Shown: piece after piece, positions 1 to 11,299 of the stretch | Position numbering within the stretch: position 1 is the first letter of the stretch | Layout of the letters: the number at the start of each line of letters is the position of its first letter | Source of the DNA: Paraburkholderia mimosarum LMG 23256 = NBRC 106338 | GTDB lineage: Bacteria; Pseudomonadota; Gammaproteobacteria; Burkholderiales; Burkholderiaceae | Assembly: GCF_000739815.1 (NCBI RefSeq) | Contig: NZ_BBJJ01000002.1 | Location: 248,001 to 312,000 of the forward strand | Direction: 5' to 3' | DNA: 64,000 nt | Program-made: the position numbers and the translations under genes | The notes under the pieces: generated by a model | Told to the model about the DNA's origin: nothing | Database searches by the model: none | What the model saw: only the letters and a program-made list of their open reading frames with translations

Positions 1-296
1 ACAGGAATGTCCTTGCCGCCCTTGCCGATCGCCGCGACGAGTTCCATTTCGAAATGCACGTTTTGCGACTGCGCGGGATACGGGAACTCGGCGGTCGAGC
101 CGGGCGCGACGTAGAGCAGAGCATCGGCGGGCTTGGAGAAGAAGAACGGGGGCTCGCGCTCAGGATCGTGGCCCATCTCGCGTGCATGCGCCTCGTAATT
201 GCGGCCAACGCAGTAGATGCGCCGCACCGGGAAGCGTTGGTCGCTGCCGGCCACCGGCACCGAGGCGAGCGGCGTCGGTTCGAATACATACGTCAT
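1..296 (-). CDS. Fumarylacetoacetate hydrolase family protein (partial, 3' end outside window)
   Basis: The reading frame begins with ATG at 296 on the minus strand and runs off the left edge after about 98 residues. The visible N-terminus contains VRRIYCVGRNYEAHA around residues 23-37, then PFFFSKPADAL and, near the edge, HFEMELVAAIGKG. This succession is typical of the FAH fold (acylpyruvate hydrolase, 2-hydroxyhepta-2,4-diene-1,7-dioate isomerase and relatives), in which the later E-x-E residues bind a divalent metal. The metal-binding core lies partly beyond the window, so the exact substrate cannot be assigned. It is transcribed divergently from ybiB. Confidence 0.85.
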   Translation of the reverse strand, partial: MTYVFEPTPLASVPVAGSDQRFPVRRIYCVGRNYEAHAREMGHDPEREPPFFFSKPADALLYVAPGSTAEFPYPAQSQNVHFEMELVAAIGKGGKDIP

Positions 297-600
297 GGGA
301 GTTCTCCGTCTTTGTGATGGGGCGGGCGCGAGGCCCGCGGGCCAGTGGACTTGCGAGGCTCGTCAGGCGCGGCGGCGGGGCAGGCGCCCCGCCCGGAACA
401 TCCGCGAGTGTAACGCGCGACAGTGGGCATGCGCGGCGCAGCTTTCGCGCGGCCGACGGCCAGGTACGGCGGGCAAGTTGTGCCACGCTCATGCGATACT
501 TGGCCGATCCCCATTCCTGTACGACGGCGGCCTGCTGCGTCGCGTAGCGTTTGCCGCGCTCGATGCAACCGCAATGCCGCTGAACGAACCACGCTTGCCC
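297..600. other. Divergent intergenic region between FAH gene and ybiB
   Basis: This is a GC-rich stretch of about 300 bases between two divergently transcribed genes. It must hold both promoters, but I see no convincing -35/-10 pair, repeat or RNA. An in-frame ATG at 574 could extend ybiB by nine residues. Confidence 0.4.
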
Positions 601-1566
601 ATGACGACCGCCGACTCCATCGACCTCTTTCCCTGCGCCCGCTTCATCAAGGAGATCGGCCGCGGACCGAATGGCGCGCGCGCTCTCTCACCCGAAGACA
701 CCCGCGCGCTCTACGCCGCGATGCTCGAAGGGCGCGTGCCCGAACTGGAACTCGGTGCGGTGCTGCTCGCTTACCGCCTCAAGGGCGAGACCGCGGACGA
801 GCTCGCAGCCATGCTGTCGGCCGCGCACGCCTCATTCGCGCCCCTCGTGGTACCGCATGGCGACTACCGGCCCGTGTCGATCCCGAGCTACAACGGCGCG
901 CGCAAGCAGCCGAATCTCGTGCCGCTGCTCGCGATGCTGCTCGCGCGCGAAGGCGTGCCGACGCTCGTGCACGGCGTCACCACCGATCCGGGCCGCGTGA
1001 CGAGCGCGGAAATTTTCGCGGCCCTGAACCAGCCCGAAGCGCGCGATCACGCCGGGATCGAGGCGCTGCTGGCCTCGCGCCGCGTGGCGTTTGCATCGAT
1101 CGAGACGCTCGCGCCGCAACTCGCGCGCCTGCTCTCGCTGCGCCGGCGCATGGGCGTGCGCAATTCCACCCACACGCTCGTGAAGCTGCTGCAGCCGTTC
1201 GCCGAGCCGGGCCTGCGGCTCGTGAACTACACCCACCCGCCGTATCGCGAGAGCCTGAGCGCCCTCTTCGCGGCGCATCCGGAAGCCGCGGCGGGCGGCG
1301 CGCTGCTCGCGCGCGGCACCGAAGGCGAGGCGGTCGCAGATACGCGCCGCCAGGTCCAGGTGGACTGGCTCCACGACGGCATATGCGAGACGCTGATCGC
1401 CCCGGAGCGCTCGTCGCCTGAGGCCCCCGATGTCGATCTTCCTGAAGGCCGCGACGCCCCCACTACCGCCGCATGGATCAACGCCGTGCTGCGGGGAGAA
1501 GCACCGGTGCCCGAAGCACTCGCGCGCCAGGTCGAGACGATCAAGCGGATCGCGAAGCGCGCCTGA
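601..1566 (+). CDS. ybiB: DNA-binding protein YbiB (TrpD2-like, glycosyltransferase family 3 fold)
   Basis: A 321-residue protein related to anthranilate phosphoribosyltransferase. Family members of about 320 residues (TrpD2/YbiB) have the TrpD fold but bind nucleic acid rather than making phosphoribosylanthranilate. The N-terminal helical bundle (FIKEIGRGPNGARALSPEDT, residues 11-30) and the LYAAMLEG/AVLLAYRLKGET segment match the family start. RRRMGVRNSTHTLVKLLQPF in the middle is the TrpD-like conserved block. The ATG at 601 gives the family length; an in-frame ATG at 574 is the alternative, and neither has a good Shine-Dalgarno sequence. It stands alone. The name is secure at family level, but its role in this organism is inferred. 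Confidence 0.85.
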   Translation: MTTADSIDLFPCARFIKEIGRGPNGARALSPEDTRALYAAMLEGRVPELELGAVLLAYRLKGETADELAAMLSAAHASFAPLVVPHGDYRPVSIPSYNGARKQPNLVPLLAMLLAREGVPTLVHGVTTDPGRVTSAEIFAALNQPEARDHAGIEALLASRRVAFASIETLAPQLARLLSLRRRMGVRNSTHTLVKLLQPFAEPGLRLVNYTHPPYRESLSALFAAHPEAAAGGALLARGTEGEAVADTRRQVQVDWLHDGICETLIAPERSSPEAPDVDLPEGRDAPTTAAWINAVLRGEAPVPEALARQVETIKRIAKRA

Positions 1567-1663
1567 CTTCGCCGCCAGGTTCGCGAAACGCGCGCAAGCG
1601 CCTTCAGCAAGCTTTTGCGCTGATCTTCGTGCATCTTCACTCGCACCTGCCGCCCATTCGCCG

Positions 1664-1681
1664 TTGACACATCCGCCCAAA

Positions 1682-1692
<11 letters not shown>
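1664..1692 (+). promoter_or_regulatory. Candidate sigma-70 promoter for leuA
   Basis: TTGACA at 1664-1669 and TTACAT at 1687-1692 are separated by 17 bases. The -35 is perfect and the -10 is weak. Transcription from here would begin near 1699 and leave a leader of about 400 nt before leuA. Confidence 0.5.
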
Positions 1693-3754
<2,062 letters not shown>

Positions 3755-3907
3755 CGTGGGGCACGCAGGAGATTCGCGCGCAACACGGAAGATCGTTCGA
3801 GTTTCAGCAGGAAAGCGGCGGCATTGTTGAGCGCCAGCGGCAAACGGGCCGCCGGCGTGCGCCTGAAACGCCTCATCCGGCGCTTCAGCGAGTGGACTTA
3901 CCGGTCG

Positions 3908-4291
3908 TCACTCGATCGCGCAACGCGTCGCCTGCCACGCGAGCAAACGCCATTGACCGTTCTCGTGCGTCAGGATCGCCGTGTAGGCGATGGGAAAGAG
4001 CAGCGCGCCGTTGTTCGCTTCCATTTCGATGAGCACGCGCCCCGACACGACGCAGGCTTCGTTGCCCGCGTGCACCACCTCCTGCGACTGGATCTCGATT
4101 TGCCGGTAGCGCCGGCGCCCGCCCGTGATCGCGTCGATGAACTGCTGCTTGGTCTCCCGTTTGCCGTTCGTATGGACGAACGTCGCCTGGTCGGACAACA
4201 ACCGGTCCAGCGATGCGCCGTCGCCGTCCACCATCGCGCGAAAGCGCTCGCGCTCCAGACCGCGAATCGCATCGATTAGTTTTGCCGCCAT
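3908..4291 (-). CDS. NTF2-like / DUF4440 family protein
   Basis: A 127-residue cytosolic protein with the cone-shaped NTF2-like fold. The pattern LERERFRAMVDGDGASLDRLL, then FVHTNGKRETKQQFIDAI, and the C-terminal TAILTHENGQWRLLAWQATR is typical of DUF4440/SnoaL-like proteins. Members include small-molecule-binding enzymes, but the sequence alone does not identify a substrate. It is convergent with leuA. AAGGGG lies about ten bases upstream of the start, directly after a perfect 14-bp hairpin. Confidence 0.85.
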   Translation of the reverse strand: MAAKLIDAIRGLERERFRAMVDGDGASLDRLLSDQATFVHTNGKRETKQQFIDAITGGRRRYRQIEIQSQEVVHAGNEACVVSGRVLIEMEANNGALLFPIAYTAILTHENGQWRLLAWQATRCAIE

Positions 4292-4307
4292 CGATCGAGC
4301 CCCTTGC

Positions 4308-4340
4308 GCGCCGGTCCGCGCAGCTCGCGCGGACCGGCGC
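4308..4340. repeat. Perfect 14-bp inverted repeat just upstream of the DUF4440 gene
   Basis: The arm at 4308-4321 (GCGCCGGTCCGCGC) is the exact reverse complement of the arm at 4327-4340, with a 5-base loop. On the minus strand the hairpin sits immediately before the Shine-Dalgarno AAGGGG of the DUF4440 gene. It lacks a T-tract on either strand, so it is not a typical intrinsic terminator. Confidence 0.7.
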
Positions 4341-4707
4341 TGAAGATTATCTCCATGCGCCTCCGCTGCAATTTATACCAGGATTTGGCGCATGGATACT
4401 TGCGATCAAAGGAGCCACCCCCATCTGGAAACGGCATGCGGGCAGCGCGACCCGCTGGCGATGGCCGGCCCTCCCTCGCCGCGCCCTGACGTCGCAGTGC
4501 AGCACTTTCGGCTTTGTCCGATGTCTATTTGTCGATTGATGTCCGCGCGCGGCACGTCTACCGGAATTCGCTCATTCAACCCTTTTTTCCCGCTCGGCGC
4601 CTCGAATTCGCGTTCCGGTTCTAGAGTGTTCCTTCGGACCACCCCCAGCCCGAACCTGCGCTGGCTTTCGAGCCCCGCCCCGCTTGGCGCCCAGCTTTTG
4701 GTGTAAT
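4341..4707. other. Intergenic stretch without recognised gene
   Basis: It lies between the DUF4440 gene and the rpoH regulatory region. Open frames here are short and show no recognisable family. Apart from the hairpin on its left and the operators on its right, I see nothing assignable. Confidence 0.4.
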
Positions 4708-4731
4708 CTATCGATACATCAATGTCGATAG
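4708..4731. promoter_or_regulatory. Inverted repeat upstream of the rpoH promoter
   Basis: CTATCGA (4708-4714) and TCGATAG (4725-4731) are perfect inverted arms separated by ten bases. They lie 14 bases upstream of the predicted rpoH -35. The spacing suits binding of a dimeric regulator; its identity is unknown. Confidence 0.45.
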
Positions 4732-4744
4732 AAATCGAGGAACC

Positions 4745-4773
4745 TTGAAGCCCTACCAGACTCCAAGTATTAG
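4745..4773 (+). promoter_or_regulatory. rpoH promoter
   Basis: TTGAAG (4745-4750), 17 bases, then TATTAG (4768-4773). The -10 hexamer overlaps the first bases of the CIRCE element, so repressor binding would block RNA polymerase directly. Confidence 0.65.
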
Positions 4774-4796
4774 CACTCGGTAATTCAGAGTGCTAA
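4770..4796. promoter_or_regulatory. CIRCE operator (HrcA binding site)
   Basis: TTAGCACTC at 4770-4778 and GAGTGCTAA at 4788-4796 form the perfect consensus CIRCE inverted repeat with its characteristic 9-base spacer. CIRCE is the operator of the heat-shock repressor HrcA. Its position over the -10 and transcription start implies that rpoH is under HrcA repression. Confidence 0.95.
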
Positions 4797-4852
4797 CATC
4801 CAGCGTGGAGTCGCTGTCTGACTTTTTGCAAGATTCCTGAGGAGTTCGCTAC

Positions 4853-5788
<936 letters not shown>

Positions 5789-5811
5789 GCGCCAGTCTCG
5801 AAGTTCCCCCG

Positions 5812-5843
5812 AAGCCCCGTTCACCGAACGGGGCTTTTCTTTT
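5812..5843 (+). terminator. Rho-independent terminator of rpoH
   Basis: An 11-bp stem (AAGCCCCGTTC/GAACGGGGCTT) with a 3-base loop is followed by a T-rich run, 24 bases after the rpoH stop. Confidence 0.9.
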
Positions 5844-5992
5844 GCGCGCGCCGCGTCTCCCGGCGTCGGGCTGACAGCGCCTGCGCACCTTCGCGACGCC
5901 CTCGCTGATTCCGCCCTAAGATGATTTCGAGGTGATGAGCCCCAGACCGCCCTGCGGTCTGGCCTCGCAACGCGTTCGGGGGCACCAACGTC

Positions 5993-6277
5993 ATGATCCC
6001 GGCATCTGGCCAACGCCAGCGCACACCGTCGCCGCTGCGCACGCGGATCCTCCAGTGGATGCGCGGGCCGACCTTCGCGCGCGACATCGCCCTCGTTCTC
6101 GCCGTCAAGCTCGTCCTTCTGATGGCGCTCAAATACGCCTTCTTCAATCACCCGCAGGCAGAAGACATGAACATGCCGCCTGCCGCCGTCGCTCGCGCCA
6201 TTCTCGACGTGCCCGCGCCAACGGCGCCAGCGCGGGAAACGCCATCGCAACGAGGGGATCGCCATGCCCACGATTGA
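5993..6277 (+). CDS. cydP: Cytochrome bd oxidase-associated small membrane protein CydP
   Basis: A 94-residue protein with one predicted transmembrane helix ([21 protein letters not shown], about residues 31-51) and a hydrophilic tail. Proteins of this kind, annotated as putative small subunit CydP of the bd oxidase, precede cydA in Burkholderia relatives. Its stop lies 14 bases inside cydA, which suggests translational coupling. Function is inferred from context and family; a direct role in oxidase assembly or stability is likely but not shown by the sequence. Confidence 0.75.
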   Translation: MIPASGQRQRTPSPLRTRILQWMRGPTFARDIALVLAVKLVLLMALKYAFFNHPQAEDMNMPPAAVARAILDVPAPTAPARETPSQRGDRHAHD

Positions 6278-7853
6278 ATCAGTGGATCTTTCGCGTCTTC
6301 AGTTCGCCATCACCGCGCTTTATCACTTTCTGTTCGTGCCGCTCACGCTCGGCCTCTCCTGGATGCTCGTCATCATGGAGTCCGTGTATGTCATGACGGG
6401 CAAAGAGATCTACAAGGACATGACGCTCTTCTGGGGCAAGCTCTTCGCCATCAACTTCGCGATGGGCGTGACCACCGGCCTCACGATGGAGTTCCAGTTC
6501 GGCACCAACTGGTCGTACTACTCCCATTACGTAGGCGATATTTTCGGCGTGCCGCTCGCCGTGGAAGGACTCGCGGCCTTTTTCCTCGAATCGACCTTCG
6601 TCGGGCTGTTCTTCTTCGGCTGGAACCGTCTGTCCAAAGGCGCGCATCTTCTCACCACGTTCCTCGTCGCGCTCGGCTCGAACCTTTCGGCGCTGTGGAT
6701 TCTCATCGCCAACGCGTGGATGCAGAACCCCGTCGGCGCGGAATTCAACTACGAAACCATGCGCATGGAGCTCACCAACCTGTTTCAGGTGATCTTCAAC
6801 CCCGTCGCGCAGGTGAAGTTCGTGCACACGGTGTCGGCTGGCTACGTGACGGCCTCCATGTTCGTGCTCGGCATCTCGTCGTGGTATCTGCTGCGCCGCC
6901 GCGACGTGGAATTCGCGCTGCGCTCGTTCGCCATCGCCGCGGGGTTCGGCCTGGCCTCGACGCTGTGCGTGCTGCTGCTCGGCGACGAATCGGGCTATAC
7001 CGACGGCGAAGTGCAGCAGGTCAAGCTCGCCGCCATCGAGTCCGAATGGGAGACCTCGCCCGCCCCCGCCCCGTTCACGCTGTTCGGCTTGCCCAACCAG
7101 CGGGAGGAGCGCACCGACTTCGAGATCCGCATTCCATGGCTGATGGGTATCATCGCCACCCGCTCGCTCGACACACCGGTGATTGGCCTGAAGGACCTGA
7201 TGGGCCGCGCCGAGGTGCGCATCCGCAACGGCATGCTCGCCTACGCCGCGCTACAGAAGATGAAGGAAGGCACCGCCGACACAGCATCGCGCAACGTGTT
7301 CGACGCGCACAAGGCCGACCTGGGCTACGGCCTGCTCCTGAAACGGTTCACGCCGAACGTCGTCGACGCCACTTCCGAACAGATTCGGGCCGCGTCGAGA
7401 ACGGCAATCCCGCCTGTCGCGCCCGTGTTCTGGTCGTTCCGTCTGATGGTGGGTCTCGGCATCCTGTTTCTCGGGACTTTCGTGCTCGCCTTCTGGTTCT
7501 GTGCGCAGCGCTCGCTGCTCAAAGGCAGCCGGCGCTGGTTCCTGCGCTGGGCCCTGCTGGCGATTCCGCTGCCCTGGCTCGCGGCCGAATTGGGCTGGGT
7601 CGTCGCGGAACTCGGCCGCCAGCCGTGGACCATCGCCGAAGTGCTGCCCACCCGTCTCTCGGCTTCGAGCCTCGCGCCAAGCGACGTCATGCTCAGTATC
7701 GGGGGCTTCGTGTTTTTCTACACGCTGCTCTTCATCATTGAGATCACGCTGATGTTCAAGTACGCGCGCCTCGGCCCTTCGTCGCTGCATACGGGCCGTT
7801 ACCACCACGAGCAGAACGTGGCCGAAGTGACCCGCAGCAGCAACGTCGCCTGA
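6264..7853 (+). CDS. cydA: Cytochrome bd ubiquinol oxidase subunit I
   Basis: CydA binds hemes b558, b595 and d and oxidises quinol while reducing O2 to water in the inner membrane. The 529-residue protein starts with [20 protein letters not shown], carrying the conserved N-terminal His (about residue 21). [12 protein letters not shown] and the Glu-containing segments of helix 3 follow, then [13 protein letters not shown] near the C-terminus. Its length and the long stretch between about residues 250 and 390 indicate the long Q-loop type found in E. coli. It overlaps cydP and is followed after 31 bases by cydB. No cydDC heme/thiol exporter genes are beside it. Confidence 0.97.
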   Translation: MPTIESVDLSRLQFAITALYHFLFVPLTLGLSWMLVIMESVYVMTGKEIYKDMTLFWGKLFAINFAMGVTTGLTMEFQFGTNWSYYSHYVGDIFGVPLAVEGLAAFFLESTFVGLFFFGWNRLSKGAHLLTTFLVALGSNLSALWILIANAWMQNPVGAEFNYETMRMELTNLFQVIFNPVAQVKFVHTVSAGYVTASMFVLGISSWYLLRRRDVEFALRSFAIAAGFGLASTLCVLLLGDESGYTDGEVQQVKLAAIESEWETSPAPAPFTLFGLPNQREERTDFEIRIPWLMGIIATRSLDTPVIGLKDLMGRAEVRIRNGMLAYAALQKMKEGTADTASRNVFDAHKADLGYGLLLKRFTPNVVDATSEQIRAASRTAIPPVAPVFWSFRLMVGLGILFLGTFVLAFWFCAQRSLLKGSRRWFLRWALLAIPLPWLAAELGWVVAELGRQPWTIAEVLPTRLSASSLAPSDVMLSIGGFVFFYTLLFIIEITLMFKYARLGPSSLHTGRYHHEQNVAEVTRSSNVA

Positions 7854-7884
7854 CGCGCCCGCGAACGCCAAAAGGAACCACACC

Positions 7885-9021
7885 ATGGACTATGACACGC
7901 TCAAATTGATCTGGTGGGTGCTGATCGGCGTGCTGCTGATCGGCTTTGCGCTTACCGACGGCTTCGACATGGGCGCGACCGTCCTGCTGCCCTTCATCGG
8001 CAAGACCGACGAAGAGCGCCGCATCGTCATCAACACGGTCGGCGCGACCTGGGAGGGCAACCAGGTCTGGTTCATCACGGCGGGCGGTGCGATGTTCGCC
8101 GCCTGGCCGCTTGCCTATGCGGCGTCTTTCTCGGGTTTCTATTTCGCGATGCTGCTCGTGCTCTTTTCGCTGTTCTTCAGGCCCGTGGGCTTCGACTACC
8201 GGGGCAAGCGCGTCGATGTGAGGTGGCGCCAGGGGTGGGACCTGGGCCTCTTCGTCGGCGGCTTCGTGCCGGCGCTCGTCTTCGGCGTGGCGTTCGGCAA
8301 TCTGCTGCAGGGCGTGCCGTTCGCTTTCGACAGCGATTTGCGCGTGACGTATCACGGCAGCTTCTTCGGACTCCTCAATCCGTTCGCGCTGCTCTGCGGG
8401 CTCCTGAGCCTTTCCATGCTCACGGCGCACGGCGCCGCTTTCGTGAAAATGAAGAGCGACGGCGTCGTCGCCGCCCGCGCATCGAACGCACTCCGGCTCT
8501 TCGCGGGACTCACCATCGTATTGTTCGTCGTCGCAGGCGCACTCGTGGCGACACTCATCGGCGGGTACACGATTCCCTCGCCCGCGCCTCCCGACACGGT
8601 GGCCAATCCGCTGCTGAAAAGCGTCGACGCGGGGCCCGGGCTCTGGCTCGCGAATTACGGGCTCTATCCGTGGATGGCAGCGGCGCCGGTGGTGGGCTTG
8701 CTTGGCGGCGCGCTCGCCTTCGTGCTCGCGGGCTCGCGCTTCGAGCGGCTCGTATTTCTGTGCACCGGGCTTCAGATCGTCGGCGTGATTCTCACGGCGG
8801 GCTTCTCGATGTTCCCGTTCATCATGCCCTCGTCGCTCGACCTGCGTTCGAGCCTGACGGTCTGGGACGCGACCTCGAGCAAGATGACGCTCGAGATCAT
8901 GCTCGTGGCCGTCGTCATTTTCCTGCCGATCGTGCTCGGCTACACCGCCTGGGTCTATCGCGTCATGCGGGGCAAGATCACGTCCCGTGCGATACGGGAA
9001 AACGAGCACACGTTGTACTAG
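7885..9021 (+). CDS. cydB: Cytochrome bd ubiquinol oxidase subunit II
   Basis: CydB is the structural partner of CydA in the bd oxidase. The 378-residue protein has the family start [25 protein letters not shown] and several predicted membrane helices, including [20 protein letters not shown]. It ends in the usual-looking ENEHTLY. An AGGA sequence lies about nine bases upstream of the ATG. The TAG stop coincides with the first bases of the 284-bp inverted-repeat element, so the gene ends exactly where that element begins. A small cydX, often present directly after cydB, is not visible. Confidence 0.97.
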   Translation: MDYDTLKLIWWVLIGVLLIGFALTDGFDMGATVLLPFIGKTDEERRIVINTVGATWEGNQVWFITAGGAMFAAWPLAYAASFSGFYFAMLLVLFSLFFRPVGFDYRGKRVDVRWRQGWDLGLFVGGFVPALVFGVAFGNLLQGVPFAFDSDLRVTYHGSFFGLLNPFALLCGLLSLSMLTAHGAAFVKMKSDGVVAARASNALRLFAGLTIVLFVVAGALVATLIGGYTIPSPAPPDTVANPLLKSVDAGPGLWLANYGLYPWMAAAPVVGLLGGALAFVLAGSRFERLVFLCTGLQIVGVILTAGFSMFPFIMPSSLDLRSSLTVWDATSSKMTLEIMLVAVVIFLPIVLGYTAWVYRVMRGKITSRAIRENEHTLY

Positions 9022-9303
9022 GGCCTGTTCACGCTAATAACAGGCTTGCGAACGTGCCTTGCCGGCTGCAGTGCAAGGAGCAAGGAGCGCCGTTGTTTTG
9101 GCCTTGCCAGACAAGCGACGCCGCAATGCGGCCGGCAAGGCACGTTCCCCAAACTTGAATTTCATTCCAGGGGCTGGCCGCCAGAAGGGCCGAGCGCAAG
9201 GATTGCGACGAAGCGAATACTCGACGTATTCGTGAGGAGCATGACGCAGCGATCGGCCCTTCTGGCGGCCAGCGCAAGCCTGTTATTAGCGTGAACAGGC
9301 CCT
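9020..9303. mobile_element. 284-bp nested inverted-repeat element (MITE/REP-like, non-coding)
   Basis: The outer arms at 9020-9050 and 9273-9303 are perfect 31-bp inverted repeats. Each arm can itself fold (GCCTGTT...AACAGGC). Inside lie two further hairpins: 9050-9066 pairs perfectly with 9131-9147 (17 bp), and 9173-9192 pairs perfectly with 9254-9273 (20 bp). The second encloses CGAATAC-TCGAC-GTATTCG (9214-9232). No target-site duplication is evident. Short open frames on both strands are produced by the repeat symmetry and look non-genic. I infer a non-autonomous mobile or dispersed structural repeat; no transposase is present. Confidence 0.75.
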
Positions 9304-9334
9304 GGCGTCGAGGCTCGCTTTAGCAGGTGGCAAA

Positions 9335-9366
9335 ACAGAAACGCCGCGGCATTGGGCCGCGGCGTT
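9335..9366 (-). terminator. Terminator of the nag operon
   Basis: On the minus strand an 11-bp GC-rich stem (9340-9350 with 9356-9366, loop of 5) is followed by TTCTGTTTT. It lies 24 bases past the nagE stop. Confidence 0.85.
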
Positions 9367-9389
9367 CTTCATCGGCTTACGCGCCCCGA

Positions 9390-11150
9390 TTAAGCTGGCT
9401 GCAAAGCCAGCTCACGCGCATAGCGTGCCGCCGCGTCACCCACGACGATGTGCAGCGTATCCGCCGAGACCCACGCCACGTCGAGCGCCGCGAGCTTCTC
9501 GCGATCCACGGCCGCCGCATCGCGCACGATCACGCGCAGGCGCGTGGCCGCGACCGCATCGAGCGAAACGATGTTGCCGACGCCGCCGAGCACCGCGAGC
9601 CAGCGCGCCGGATCCGGATCGAGCGGACCCGTTACGCCACCCGCGTTTGCGGCCGCTGCCGCCTGAACTGCCTGGGCGCCGTGCGAGCCAGGAGCTATGG
9701 GTTGAGCCACCGGCACCGCGCCGCCGCGTGCGATCTCGCCGCGGATTTCATCGGCGATGATGTCGGCTTCCGGCCCGATGATGACCTGCACGCTTTCGCC
9801 GCCGCGCTTGAGCACGCCGCGCGCGCCAATCGCCTTCAACGCCGGCTCCGAGACATGCGCCGGATCGGCCACCGTGAGACGCAGGCGCGTCGTGCATGCG
9901 TCGACCACCTTCAGGTTGGCCGCGCCGCCGAGCGCATCGATATAGCGCGCGGCACGCGAGAGCGAGACCGCCGAGGCCGCGCCGCCAGCCGGCACGGCAA
10001 CGCCCGACATCGACGAGGCGATCGCCGTGTCGCCCGCCGAGGCTTCACGGCCCGGCGTGGGCAGATTGAAGCGGCGGATGAAGAAGCGGAACAGCGCGTA
10101 GTACACGACGGCATAGGCCACGCCGAGCGGAATGGCATACCAGCCGTGCGTGGAGAGCCCGAAGTTCAGCACATAGTCGATCGCGCCAGCCGAGAACGTG
10201 AAGCCGAGCTTGATGCCGAGCAGCGAGCAGATCGCGAGCGAGAGCCCCGTGAGCACCGCGTGGATCGCGTAGAGCACGGGCGCGAGGAACATGAACGTGA
10301 ACTCGATCGGCTCGGTCACGCCCGTGAGAAATGAGGTGAGCGCCATCGAAAGCAGCAGGCCCCCGACCATCGCGCGCTTTTCCTTCGGCGCCTCGTGCAG
10401 CATGGCGAGGCACGCCGCCGGGAGGCCGAACATCATGACCGGGAAGAAGCCGGCCATGAAGCTGCCCGCCGTCGGGTCGCCCGCGAAGAAGCGGTGCAGG
10501 TCGCCCGTTACCGCCGCGCCGCCCGCCGGCGTGAAGGAGCCGAACACGAACCATACGAGCGAGTTGAGGATGTGATGCAGACCGGTGACGAGCAGCAGGC
10601 GGTTGAGCAAACCGTACACGAAGGTGCCGATCGCGCCCGCAGTCGTGAGCCAGTGGCCGGCGGTGTCGATCACGCCCTGCACGGGGCCCCAGATATAGCC
10701 GAACACGACGCCCAGCACGACGCACGTGAGCCCGGTGACGATGGGCACGAAGCGTTTGCCGCCAAAGAATGCGAGGAACTCGGGCAGCTTGATGTCCTTG
10801 AAGCGGTTGTACAGCATGCCCGCGACGATACCGGCCACCACGCCGGACAGCACGCCCATGTTGAGCTTGTCGTTGATGTCCTTCATCACGGCCGTCTGAA
10901 CCAGATAGCCCAGCGCGCCCGCGAGCGCCGCGACGCCGTTGTTGTCTTTCGCGAAGCCCACGGCGATGCCGATCGCGAACAGGAGCGGCAGGTTATCGAA
11001 GATCGCGCCGCCCGCGTCGGCGATGATCTTGATATTGAGCATATCGGCCTGGCCGAAGCGTAGCAGGATGCCGGCAACCGGCAGCACTGCGATCGGAAGC
11101 ATCAGCGCGCGGCCGAGGCTTTGTATCTTGAGAAACGGATTGCCATCCAT
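9390..11150 (-). CDS. nagE: PTS N-acetylglucosamine-specific EIICB component with an extra EIIB-like domain
   Basis: This is the inner-membrane permease that imports and phosphorylates N-acetylglucosamine. The EIIC domain (residues about 1-370) includes LLVTGLHHILNSLVW and GVTEPIEFTFMFLAP, both conserved in the glucose/GlcNAc family. The EIIB domain has the phospho-accepting Cys419 in DACTTRLRL. A second EIIB-like domain (about 510-586) repeats the pattern as AVAATRLRV with alanine at the cysteine position, so it cannot carry phosphate. EIIA is not fused here but is supplied by the preceding gene. GGAGG sits seven bases before the ATG at 11150. It is the last gene of the nag operon. Confidence 0.93.
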   Translation of the reverse strand: MDGNPFLKIQSLGRALMLPIAVLPVAGILLRFGQADMLNIKIIADAGGAIFDNLPLLFAIGIAVGFAKDNNGVAALAGALGYLVQTAVMKDINDKLNMGVLSGVVAGIVAGMLYNRFKDIKLPEFLAFFGGKRFVPIVTGLTCVVLGVVFGYIWGPVQGVIDTAGHWLTTAGAIGTFVYGLLNRLLLVTGLHHILNSLVWFVFGSFTPAGGAAVTGDLHRFFAGDPTAGSFMAGFFPVMMFGLPAACLAMLHEAPKEKRAMVGGLLLSMALTSFLTGVTEPIEFTFMFLAPVLYAIHAVLTGLSLAICSLLGIKLGFTFSAGAIDYVLNFGLSTHGWYAIPLGVAYAVVYYALFRFFIRRFNLPTPGREASAGDTAIASSMSGVAVPAGGAASAVSLSRAARYIDALGGAANLKVVDACTTRLRLTVADPAHVSEPALKAIGARGVLKRGGESVQVIIGPEADIIADEIRGEIARGGAVPVAQPIAPGSHGAQAVQAAAAANAGGVTGPLDPDPARWLAVLGGVGNIVSLDAVAATRLRVIVRDAAAVDREKLAALDVAWVSADTLHIVVGDAAARYARELALQPA

Positions 11151-11299
11151 TGAACTGCCTCCAGTCCCTGTCTCTTGCGTGACGTGGTTGGTGAGAGAGG
11201 CCGGCGCACGTTGACCGCGCACGCCGGCGTGATTTTAAGGATTGCTTACGGTGTCGAGAATCGAACGGATGAAACCGGTTAGAAACGCATGAAGCGCAG

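Noticed and set aside
9029..9294. Small ORFs on both strands inside the inverted-repeat element
   Set aside because: They arise from the symmetry of the repeat (both end in the same residues) and have no ribosome-binding site or family match.
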